The position numbers and the translations under genes are program-made. Source: Rikenellaceae bacterium (GTDB taxonomy: Bacteria; Bacteroidota; Bacteroidia; Bacteroidales; UBA932). Taken from it: 64,000 nucleotides of DNA. Below the pieces are notes generated by a model, which saw only the letters and a program-made list of their open reading frames with translations, had not been told where the DNA came from and ran no database searches. Positions 10,201 through 18,414 of the stretch are shown here, in pieces; the stretch's first letter is position 1, and each line of letters begins with the position of its first letter. Location: contig JALFGP010000027.1 of NCBI GenBank assembly GCA_022777205.1, positions 30,333 through 94,332 of the forward strand. Direction: 5' to 3'.

Positions 10201-11501
10201 GCCGTACTCCTGACGCGATACCGGCAATGAATTTCGATTGGTGGAATTACGGCGGAATCACCCGGGATGTTATGCTTGTGCAGACTCCCGGGGTGTTTGT
10301 CGAGGATTATTTCATCCGGCTTGACAAGCACAGGGCGGACCTTGTGCACGCCTCTGTGAAACTTTCGGAAAAACGGTCTCTGGAATGCTGCATTGAGATT
10401 CCGGAACTGAATATAAGGCAGACTGTTACGACGGATTCGCTTGGAACGGCCACCATCTCTTTCCCTGTGACTGGACTTCAGAGATGGTGCCGGGAGAACC
10501 CCAAACTTTACGATGTGACGGTTTCCTGCGCCAATGACAGTGTCAGTGAGAGGATTGGTTTCAGGAACATTGAGGTCAGGGGCGAGAAAATCCTCCTCAA
10601 TGGTGAGCCTGTGTTTATGCGCAGTGTTTCGTTCCACGAGGAGATCTCGCAGAGGATGGGCAGGGCCTTCTCCCGCCCTGACGCGCAGATGCTGATTTCC
10701 GAGGCGGAGGCGCTCGGGGTCAATATGATAAGACTTGCGCACTATCCCCAGAATGAGCACATTGTCCGCCTTGCGGAAGAAAGAGGGATTCTTGTCTGGG
10801 AGGAAATCCCTGTGTGGCAGGGAATTGCCTTTGATGATGAGGGAACCCTTGCAAAAGCGCAGAGAATGCTTGCCGAAATGATTTACAGGGACAGGAACCG
10901 CTGTGCAATCGGATATTGGAGCATAGCGAATGAGACAAAGCCTTCGCCTGAAAGGAATGCCTTCCTCCGATCCCTTCTTGCTACAGGGAAGGCGATTGAC
11001 ACCTCAAGGCTCTACATTGCGGCCTTTGACCTTGCGTATTTCGACAAGGACAAAAAGACTTTCGTGATGGAGGATGACTTCACAAAGGAGCTGGATGTCG
11101 TTGCGGTGAACAAGTATATGGGCTGGTACCATCCCTGGCCGTGCGACCCATCTGAAGCCGTTTGGGATGTGGCGGCTGGCCAGCCTCTGATTATCTCCGA
11201 ATTCGGAGGGGAGGCCCTTTACGGACAGAACGGTCCTGATGACGAGGCTTCTTCCTGGAGCGAGGACTATCAGGCAAGGCTCTACCGTGACAATCTTGAG
11301 ATGTTCAACCACATCCCGAACCTTGCGGGAGTCTCGCCGTGGGTGCTCTTCGATTTCCGTTCCCCTTACCGTTTCCACCCGACCAATCAGGATGGCTGGA
11401 ACCGCAAGGGACTCGTCTCCGACAAGGGACAGCGCAAGAGAGCCTGGTATCTTATGAATGAATATTATAATATAAAACAATCATTATCTTATGAAAACTA
11501 A
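7269..11501 (+). CDS. Bifunctional GH3 (with PA14 insert and Fn3-like domain) / GH2 glycoside hydrolase fusion
   Basis: GH3 KHFAANNQEYARH and nucleophile region ILMSDWTSTY; PA14-like RFRMSGDDGYRIIVNGK; GH2 part from ~9775 with acid/base SIANETKPS and nucleophile region ISEFGGEALYG. Confidence 0.9.
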   Translation: MKFIHLFTGIFLIFSITASAQHRLTPEDEARAKELVSRMTIEEKIDYIGGLKSFYIRAIPRLGIPQIRMADGPCGVRNNTKSTLYPCGICSAASWNRDAVEALGHGLGADAKARGVDIMLGPGVNIYRSPLCGRNYEYFGEDPYLASEVAKHYILGMQDEGVMATVKHFAANNQEYARHTVSSDVDERTLNEIYFPAFRKAVHEAGVGAVMDSYNPVNGVHATENAWMNIDVLRNQWGFKGILMSDWTSTYSTVGIANGGLDLEMPKGVFFTQERLKAAIENGTVREEDIDLKVQHILQTLISFGMLDAQKPEVNDLDERQESRDAALQVAREGIVLLKNEGSLPMAKRGKILVMGPNADRIATGGGSGFVTPISSVSVYQGLVDAKGAKNVKLLSEDMLYKDIYSEIFTDETFSARGFKAAYYPNKKFEGEPVMERIDGRIDFHWKYSSPCEGLPDDGFCARWEGVYKPAQDGTLRFRMSGDDGYRIIVNGKQIGGDWGNHSLSSKSAFMDVKAGQTYNFRFEYFENVGEATVILEAGMMDSAMMYAALKNATAVVYCAGFDSDIEGEGFDRGFALPQDQRRVIGMLSEAHPNVNVVLNAGGAVDFRGWSEDVESVLLAWYPGQEGGTAVADILTGKISPSGKLPISMENDWNDNPVRNSYYENAKQQKHVEYTEGIFVGYRGYDRSGKTPRYPFGYGLSYSSFGYSDLKVEVLPDGNVKVGVTLTNTGKMDAAEVVQVYVKDCEASVVRPEKELKGFSKIFLRKGETATVSLLLKPEDFAFYDVDIKDFRVEPGEFVIYAGGSSADLPLSERISYSYNCREVSEPAAVAEGTVPFMTNIYGRKHTSLNGKWNAFTDLYDQGRKMEVYKNRKPQDGTQFFEYSFEGGMRLDVPGDWNSQSPELKYYEGTMWYARHFDAPAVSERDFLYFGAVSYRCRVYLNGEFIAEHEGGFTPFQVEVTGKLKEKDNFLCIEVSNRRTPDAIPAMNFDWWNYGGITRDVMLVQTPGVFVEDYFIRLDKHRADLVHASVKLSEKRSLECCIEIPELNIRQTVTTDSLGTATISFPVTGLQRWCRENPKLYDVTVSCANDSVSERIGFRNIEVRGEKILLNGEPVFMRSVSFHEEISQRMGRAFSRPDAQMLISEAEALGVNMIRLAHYPQNEHIVRLAEERGILVWEEIPVWQGIAFDDEGTLAKAQRMLAEMIYRDRNRCAIGYWSIANETKPSPERNAFLRSLLATGKAIDTSRLYIAAFDLAYFDKDKKTFVMEDDFTKELDVVAVNKYMGWYHPWPCDPSEAVWDVAAGQPLIISEFGGEALYGQNGPDDEASSWSEDYQARLYRDNLEMFNHIPNLAGVSPWVLFDFRSPYRFHPTNQDGWNRKGLVSDKGQRKRAWYLMNEYYNIKQSLSYEN

Positions 11502-11640
11502 TCCAGCAACTTTCAGGATAGACTATATTTCTCCTGAAATGGAAATGATTGCCCTGAATACAGGTGACGTCCTAATTGGATACAGCAATCAGTCCTCAGA
11601 AAGCGAGGACCTTAATGATGAATATGATTACAATTATTGA
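11491..11640 (+). CDS. Small ORF (49 aa), Bacteroidales-type short protein
   Basis: ATG…TGA reads MKTNPATFRIDYISPEMEMIALNTGDVLIGYSNQSSESEDLNDEYDYNY; start overlaps the GH3-GH2 stop by 11 bp; absent from the supplied ORF track (length cutoff). Confidence 0.6.
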   Translation: MKTNPATFRIDYISPEMEMIALNTGDVLIGYSNQSSESEDLNDEYDYNY

Positions 11641-11650
11641 TTTTGTTGCT

Positions 11651-14530
11651 ATGAAGAGATATCATCTTATTTTTGCTGTCGCTTCCATCGCGGCACTTTT
11701 CTCCTGCTCAAAGGAAGCTGCCTCCAATGTAGAAAATGAGGACATCAAAGAACCTTCAACAGGTGTGACAATTCCTGAAAATCCCCAGACTGTGACTCTC
11801 AGTGCGTGCTTTGAGACGGATGCTCCTGAGGTCAAGACTGTCCGTGACGGAAAGAAAGTGCTTTGGGAAAGCACTGATAAAATTGCCGTAGTGGCAAAGT
11901 ACAATGATGAGGTAAGGTTCTATTATTCAGAGCCAGCCGGAGAAGGCGGATCTTCTGTTAAGTTCCAGGTCGGTGTTGACGACGGGGCGGAACTTCTATA
12001 TGCAATCTATCCTGCGGAACTTGTGAAAACAGTCCCTGTCATTGGCGAATCCTCAGTCACAGTACCTGTGCCTGCAGTTCAGGACGGCAGTTTTGCAAAT
12101 GCCAACATAACTGTCGCTGAAATCAAGGGAAAAGGAATCACTTTCAGAAATATCTGTAATTTGGTCAAGTTTACGACGACATCAGACATTACCAAGGCTC
12201 AGCTTTGTGTCCTTGACAGCCGTAATCTTGCCGGTGAAGCGGTTGTGTCTTTCGACGAATCCGGGATTTCCATCACTGCTTATGCAACTGCCGACAGGGT
12301 TACTCTTGAAAATCTGAAAGGTGCAGGAGAATATTACTTCGCCACACTTCCTGATGAAACTGCCTGGACAGGTTTCGGACTCAGAATTGGTGACGCTTCA
12401 GGCTACAAGCCTGGAATTATTGGCTCAAAACCTTTCCCTAAGAACACACGCGGCACTGTCACCAATGTCGGCACTGTTGACAAGCACATCCAGGAAGGTG
12501 ATTACAATCTGACTTCCGACCAGGCTAACGTGCTCGCAGATTTGATCGCTTCGGACTTGACGTCAAGCACTACACGCAAAAACATAGCGAAGGCGTGGAG
12601 GATTCACAATAAGACCATCAATCTGGCTGCAGGAGAGTATGATATGGGCAAGGAAATTATGGTGGAGTTTGGTGGTGCTGACGAATGGGTTAATGTCAAT
12701 ATCGTCGGTGAAGACTTAACATCCGTGAATATTGTCGGAGGATATTCCAAGAATGAAAGCCGCCGTATTATGGAAATCGGCAACAAAACCCGCCTTTCTT
12801 GCAAGCAAATCACTTTCAAGGATGCTTTTCTTTCCGGAACAGCAGGAGACGGGGCCGGTTTTATGTTCCAGACCTACAATTCCGGAATCAGTTTTGAAAG
12901 TTGTCGTTTTACCAATCTTAAAAACAGTACTGACAGAAGTGGCGGCGTGTTCAAGCTTCAGAAACCGACTGTAAATTTCACCAATTGTACTTTTGACGAC
13001 AATTTCGCAAAGAACGGAGGTGTTTATTTCCAATATGAGGGAACTGCGAATTTCACTAATTGTACATTTGAGAACAACACAGCATCCAGCGTAGGAGGTG
13101 TGTTCAGCGACGCAAACGGCAAAAGTAATTTTGACGGATGTGTTTTCAAGAACTGTTCGGCAGTTGAGGGAGGTGCAATGGCATCATACGACAACAATGT
13201 GACCGTGACAGTGAAAAATTCAAGGTTTGAGGCTTGCCATTCCCGTAAAGGAGGTGCCATCATAGCAAAGAAAAAATCCACCACCACATTGGAGAATGTT
13301 GTTTTTGAAGGATGTTATTCAGACGGACAGGGTGACAATTCTGGTGGAGGTGCCTTGTATATACTTGGTGATGGTTCTGCAACAATCAATGCCAAAAAAT
13401 GTACCTTCAAAGGCTGTTATACTTTGTCTAACGGAGAAGGTGGAGCCTATCAGCTCCGTGGTGGAACATTGAATGTTGAGGATTCCGATTTTAACGGAAA
13501 CTACACAAATGAATCCAAACCGGGTGGTGTAGGACACAATTGGGGAAGTTCAACGATGAGTTTTACCCGTTGCAATTTCGTCGGCAATATATCGTCGAAG
13601 AAAGAATATCAGGGAACAGGTGGAAGTACCGCAGGGGTTCATTTCGCAGGTACGGGTGCGACTTTGAAGTATACTGAATGTGTGTTTGACGGGAATGCCG
13701 CTTCAAATGCCTCCTGCTTTGATGTCAGGGCTGACTGCTATGTGGCGTTCGATGGCTGCGAGTTCAAAAACAATGAAGCAGGTTCAAACGGGGTAATCAG
13801 GAATACTGATGATGCCGCCAGCATAGTCCTGGTGAACAATTGCTCCTTCCATCACAACAACCAGAGGAAAGATGACAATGCCCAGATCTTCAACGGCGGA
13901 AAAACAGGACAGTTCTTTTGCTATAATACTACGATTTATGGAAACACCCAATCAGGTACTGTAGGAAGTGGCTCCTTGATTTCCACCCTCGGTTCTATGG
14001 CGATAGTGAGTAGTACTCTCATAGCCAACTCTTCCCGTTCGGTCATCCAGCAGAATAAAAACTGGTGGAATGTTGTTGCTCTCATTATGAATTCAATATT
14101 GCTGAATGAAAACGAATCTGCTCAACTTCTTATATTCGGTAATAACGAGACCACTCCGCATATGAAAAATGGAGGTTACAACATAGTGGCTCCTCAAGAC
14201 CCGAATGCCCAAAAGAAGTTCACTCTTGGAGAGACGGATGTCCCGAATGCAAATATGTCATATCTTACCGGTGGCCAGTTCAATGCTGAAACAGGGAAGT
14301 ATATGTGGAATGGCCCGTCTGCGGAGAGGTCGCTTGCAAGCGTGGATGCAATCAAGACTTTCCTGAATGAAAATCTGAAACCGGACAACAAAAACAACAA
14401 TGTGAATATTAATAAAGATAAAGTAAAAAACCTTGGAGCAGAATTTGTGGCTTGGTTGGAATCAATAAACGCTTTCGATTCCAGACCTGTGACAGGTCTG
14501 TGGCCGGGAGCTTATCAGAATAATCAGTAG
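11651..14530 (+). CDS. Fimbrillin (Mfa-like) domain plus right-handed beta-helix lipoprotein with Pmp-type repeats
   Basis: Lipobox AALFSCSKE; fimbrillin-like N-domain (VLWESTDKIAVVA…LLYAIYPAEL); multiple FxxCxFxxN…GG(V/A) repeats (FTNCTFDDNFAKNGGVY, FTNCTFENNTASSVGGVF). Confidence 0.8.
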   Translation: MKRYHLIFAVASIAALFSCSKEAASNVENEDIKEPSTGVTIPENPQTVTLSACFETDAPEVKTVRDGKKVLWESTDKIAVVAKYNDEVRFYYSEPAGEGGSSVKFQVGVDDGAELLYAIYPAELVKTVPVIGESSVTVPVPAVQDGSFANANITVAEIKGKGITFRNICNLVKFTTTSDITKAQLCVLDSRNLAGEAVVSFDESGISITAYATADRVTLENLKGAGEYYFATLPDETAWTGFGLRIGDASGYKPGIIGSKPFPKNTRGTVTNVGTVDKHIQEGDYNLTSDQANVLADLIASDLTSSTTRKNIAKAWRIHNKTINLAAGEYDMGKEIMVEFGGADEWVNVNIVGEDLTSVNIVGGYSKNESRRIMEIGNKTRLSCKQITFKDAFLSGTAGDGAGFMFQTYNSGISFESCRFTNLKNSTDRSGGVFKLQKPTVNFTNCTFDDNFAKNGGVYFQYEGTANFTNCTFENNTASSVGGVFSDANGKSNFDGCVFKNCSAVEGGAMASYDNNVTVTVKNSRFEACHSRKGGAIIAKKKSTTTLENVVFEGCYSDGQGDNSGGGALYILGDGSATINAKKCTFKGCYTLSNGEGGAYQLRGGTLNVEDSDFNGNYTNESKPGGVGHNWGSSTMSFTRCNFVGNISSKKEYQGTGGSTAGVHFAGTGATLKYTECVFDGNAASNASCFDVRADCYVAFDGCEFKNNEAGSNGVIRNTDDAASIVLVNNCSFHHNNQRKDDNAQIFNGGKTGQFFCYNTTIYGNTQSGTVGSGSLISTLGSMAIVSSTLIANSSRSVIQQNKNWWNVVALIMNSILLNENESAQLLIFGNNETTPHMKNGGYNIVAPQDPNAQKKFTLGETDVPNANMSYLTGGQFNAETGKYMWNGPSAERSLASVDAIKTFLNENLKPDNKNNNVNINKDKVKNLGAEFVAWLESINAFDSRPVTGLWPGAYQNNQ

Positions 14531-14536
14531 CTATTT

Positions 14537-17500
14537 ATGAGAAAAACATTCATCACCGCTTTGCTTCTAGCCGTTTGCGGCCTGTTCCCCGGAGTCCTGT
14601 CTGCAAAAACGTCCGGCATTCTCGTTGAGGCAGAAAGTTTCACACACAAGGGAGGCTGGGTCGTGGATCAGCAGTTCATGGACATTATGGGGTCGCCTTA
14701 CCTCCTTGCCCACGGACTGGGAGTTCCTGTCTCGGATGCGTCCACGCAGGTAACTGTTCCTGAAAGTGGTGTTTACGAGGTCTGGGTGAGAACCTACAAC
14801 TGGGTGTCCCCCTGGACTTCCGGCAGGGGACCTGGACGGTTTGTCGTGAAGATTGACGGGAAGACACTTCCGAATGAACTCGGGGCGGATGGTGATGAAT
14901 GGATGTGGCAGTCTGCCGGCAAGGTCCGCCTGAAGGAAGGGACCGTCTCCCTTGCTCTGGGTGACCTTACCGGTTTTGACGGACGTTGTGATGCGGTTTT
15001 TCTCACAAAGGACAGGAACTGTCCTCCTGCATCCGTGGAGGAACTCGCTGCTTTCAGGAAAGAGAAGCTGAATCTCCCCGATGCGTCTGTCAAACAGTTT
15101 GACTTCGTTGTTGCCGGTGGCGGAATCGCCGGGATGTGCGCTGCTGCGGCAGCCTCGAGAAACGGCCTGAAGGTGGCCCTCGTGAATGACCGTCCGGTTC
15201 TTGGCGGCAACAACAGTTCGGAAGTCAGGGTGCATCTGGGCGGTTATGTCGAGATGGAACCCTACACCGGTCTGGGCAGGATGCAGCGTGAGTTCGGACA
15301 CACCAGGGGCGGAAATGCCAAGCCGGCTGAATACTACGAAGATGAAAAGAAACAGCAGTTCATAGAGGCGGAGGAAGGCATAAAACTGTTCTCCAATTTC
15401 AGGGCTGTGGATGTCGTGAAAACCGGAAACAGGATTTCGGCTCTCAGAATCAAGCATATAGAGACCGGTGAGGAAATCCTTCTGGAGGCTCCTCTTTTCT
15501 CTGATTGCACGGGTGACGGAACTGTTGCCGTCCTTGCCGGGGCATCATATATGACCGGCAGGGAGGCCCGGAGCGAATTCGGGGAATCCCTTGCCCCTCA
15601 GCAGGCGGACAAGATGACGATGGGGGCATCCGTCCAGTGGTATTCTGAGGACAGGGGAGAGAAGACCTCCTTCCCGGAATTTGCCTACGGCATCGATTTC
15701 AATGCCTCCAACTGCGAGAAGGTCACGATGGGCGAATGGAAATGGGAGACGGGAATGAACCTCGACCAGATCGCGGATGCAGAAAGGATCAGGGACTACG
15801 GCCTTCTTGTGGTCTATTCCAACTGGAGTTTCCTCAAAAATCATCTTGAAAACAATTCAAAATGGGCGAACCGTTCCCTCGTTTGGGTTGCATATATAGC
15901 CGGCAAAAGGGAATCACGCCGCATTGTCGGGGATTACATCCTCACACAGAACGACATAGACAGGAACATCCCCCACGAGGACGCTTCATTCACAACCACC
16001 TGGGCAATCGACCTGCATTCACCTGACAGTGACAATTCGGCAAAATTCCCGGGCAACGAGTTCAAGGCCTCGACGGTGCACAACTGGATTCATCCATATC
16101 CCGTTCCTTACAGATGTCTGTATTCCCGGGATGTGGACAATCTTTTCCTCGCCGGCAGGAACATCAGCGTGACCCACGTCGCCCTCGGCACTGTCAGGGT
16201 GATGCGCACCACTGGAATGATGGGCGAGGTGGTCGGTATGGCGGCCTCAATCTGCTCCCGGAACGGCTGCACACCAAGGGGAGTCTATGAGTCCCATCTT
16301 GATGAACTCAAGGCAATGATGAAAGAGGGGGCAGGAAAGAGGGAAGGTCTGAACAACCAGAAATTCAATCTGCCCAACCGCTTGCTTGACAGGCCTGTCG
16401 CTGCAGGCTGGAGCCGTCTTGAAAACGACACCCTCATTGTCGGGAATCGTCTGATTGAAAGGAAGTTCGTCTGGAACGGAGGCAATCTGATGACCTTCAG
16501 CGTCACCAACAAGGAAACGGGAGTCACCAGAAAAAGCGTTGCCCTCAAACCGGATTTCTCCGTGTCCAGGGACAGTTCACCCGGCAGAGAAGCCTCTTTT
16601 GAATCTGTGGATGTCCCTTCTGACGGCATCACACCGGGCTTCCACAAGGCAGTCGTGACCACGATTGTCGGACAGGTCACGGTCCGCAGGGAGTTCAGAG
16701 TCTATGCCGATGTGCCTGCAATCGCCTGTGACACCTATCTCAAAGGCTGTCTCCCGGGGATGGAGCCTTCTGCTGAGACCTCAGCGGCGGACCGGAAGAA
16801 CATTGAATCCGTTGCCGATATGGCTACAAAACCGGTTCAGGCTGTCCTTGACCAGGTGGATTTCGGTGGAAGGCACTGGCACTCCAAAGCCGTTGAATTC
16901 TGGGACGTGACCGACTGGAACAACACTCTTGTGGCTGAAAGGGAGTTCATTCCGTACCACAAGATGTCCTACCGTGGCAATCTGCTGTTTTTCAGGGATG
17001 CTGCCGCTTCCGACGGCTATTTCTTCCTGAAGGAGGCCCCTTGCTCCAGCACCCAGCTCAGCTATCCGGGCTCGGACTTCACTGCTGAATACGGCCATTT
17101 CACCGTTACAGGGCTTGGAATAAAAGGCTCCGACGTCAGTCCTGACCAATGGACCGGTGTCTATTCCTGTGTCCTCGGAGTGTGTGACGGCACTGAACTG
17201 TCGGCTCTCAAAGCCCTCAGAACCTATCAGAAGCAGCTCCGCCTCCACAGTCGCGGCCGTGACGAGATGATAATGATGAACACCTGGGGAGATCGCAGCC
17301 AGGACTCGAAGGTCAATGAGAAATTCTGCCTTGAGGAACTGGAGAAGGCTGCCCGTCTGGGAGTCACACACTTCCAGATTGATGACGGCTGGCAGGCCGG
17401 CAAAAGTCCGAACTCCGCCGTTGCGAAAGGCTCTTTCAAGAACATTCACGACAATCCCGACTACTGGACTCCCGATCCTGTGAAATATCCCCGTGGTCTG

Positions 17501-18397
17501 ACCCCGATTGTCCAAAGGGGCCGGGAACTGGGAATCACCATAGGTCTGTGGTTCAACCCGAGCGTCCAGAACGACTTCGAGGACTGGAAAAAGGACGCGG
17601 ACATTCTTGTAGGCCTGTTTGAGAAATACGGCATCTATGTCTTCAAGATCGACGGCTTGACCATCACCTCGAAGAAGGGCGAGACCAATCTCCACCGTCT
17701 TTTCGACGACGTGCTCCAGCGCACCGGAAACAAGGTCCTGTTCAACCTGGATGCCACTGCAAGCCGCAGGGGAGGCTATCATTCCTTCTGCAGTTACGGC
17801 AACATTTTCCTTGAAAACCGCTACACCGACTGGGGCAACTACTATCCTTACCAGACCCTGCGCAACCTCTGGATGCTTTCGAAATATGTCCCGGCTGAAA
17901 GGCTCCAGATTGAGTTCCTGAACAAATGGAGGAATGCCGGGAAGTACGGCGATGACCCTTTTGCTCCGGGAAGGTATTCCTTCGACTATCTTTTTGCCGT
18001 CTCTATGGCCGGACAGCCCCTTGCCTGGATGGAGGCGTCCAATCTTCCGGAGGAGGCTTTCTCCGTCGCTCCTATGCTTGAAACATACAAATCATTCAGT
18101 TACGATTTCCATGAAGGTCTGATTTTACCAATCGGGGAGGAACCTTCAGGAAAGTCCTGGACAGGATTCCAGTCAATCCGCAGCGACCGTTCCGGCTATG
18201 TCCTTGTCTTCCGTGAGATGACCGGTGAGTCCGAATCGCGGGTCGCCACCTGGCTTCCTGAGGGCTCCGAAGTCTCTTTCAAACCATTGGCGGGCAGCGG
18301 CGAAGCCTTCGAGGGCATCGTGGAAGAAGACGGCAAGGTCCGCTTCCGTCTTCCGGAAGACAACTCCTTCTCTTTGTATGAATATGAAATAAAGTAG
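14537..18397 (+). CDS. Fusion of CBM-like domain, FAD-dependent oxidoreductase (FAD_oxidored type) and GH36/clan GH-D-like domain
   Basis: FAD motif FDFVVAGGGIAGMCAAAAASRNGLKVALVNDRPVLGGNNSSEVRV; FLAGRNISVTHVALGTVRVMRTTGMMGEVVG; C-terminal THFQIDDGWQAG … GIYVFKIDGLT typical of GH-D alpha-galactosidase-like barrels. Confidence 0.82.
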   Translation: MRKTFITALLLAVCGLFPGVLSAKTSGILVEAESFTHKGGWVVDQQFMDIMGSPYLLAHGLGVPVSDASTQVTVPESGVYEVWVRTYNWVSPWTSGRGPGRFVVKIDGKTLPNELGADGDEWMWQSAGKVRLKEGTVSLALGDLTGFDGRCDAVFLTKDRNCPPASVEELAAFRKEKLNLPDASVKQFDFVVAGGGIAGMCAAAAASRNGLKVALVNDRPVLGGNNSSEVRVHLGGYVEMEPYTGLGRMQREFGHTRGGNAKPAEYYEDEKKQQFIEAEEGIKLFSNFRAVDVVKTGNRISALRIKHIETGEEILLEAPLFSDCTGDGTVAVLAGASYMTGREARSEFGESLAPQQADKMTMGASVQWYSEDRGEKTSFPEFAYGIDFNASNCEKVTMGEWKWETGMNLDQIADAERIRDYGLLVVYSNWSFLKNHLENNSKWANRSLVWVAYIAGKRESRRIVGDYILTQNDIDRNIPHEDASFTTTWAIDLHSPDSDNSAKFPGNEFKASTVHNWIHPYPVPYRCLYSRDVDNLFLAGRNISVTHVALGTVRVMRTTGMMGEVVGMAASICSRNGCTPRGVYESHLDELKAMMKEGAGKREGLNNQKFNLPNRLLDRPVAAGWSRLENDTLIVGNRLIERKFVWNGGNLMTFSVTNKETGVTRKSVALKPDFSVSRDSSPGREASFESVDVPSDGITPGFHKAVVTTIVGQVTVRREFRVYADVPAIACDTYLKGCLPGMEPSAETSAADRKNIESVADMATKPVQAVLDQVDFGGRHWHSKAVEFWDVTDWNNTLVAEREFIPYHKMSYRGNLLFFRDAAASDGYFFLKEAPCSSTQLSYPGSDFTAEYGHFTVTGLGIKGSDVSPDQWTGVYSCVLGVCDGTELSALKALRTYQKQLRLHSRGRDEMIMMNTWGDRSQDSKVNEKFCLEELEKAARLGVTHFQIDDGWQAGKSPNSAVAKGSFKNIHDNPDYWTPDPVKYPRGLTPIVQRGRELGITIGLWFNPSVQNDFEDWKKDADILVGLFEKYGIYVFKIDGLTITSKKGETNLHRLFDDVLQRTGNKVLFNLDATASRRGGYHSFCSYGNIFLENRYTDWGNYYPYQTLRNLWMLSKYVPAERLQIEFLNKWRNAGKYGDDPFAPGRYSFDYLFAVSMAGQPLAWMEASNLPEEAFSVAPMLETYKSFSYDFHEGLILPIGEEPSGKSWTGFQSIRSDRSGYVLVFREMTGESESRVATWLPEGSEVSFKPLAGSGEAFEGIVEEDGKVRFRLPEDNSFSLYEYEIK

Positions 18398-18414
18398 TAT
18401 ATTTAAAGCTTTAT

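Noticed and set aside
9918-10760. 280-aa minus-strand ORF opposite the GH2 part of the fusion
   Set aside because: Shadow ORF; the plus strand has intact catalytic motifs
16781-17782. 333-aa minus-strand ORF opposite the FAD/GH36-like fusion
   Set aside because: No recognisable motifs; fully antisense to a strong coding frame
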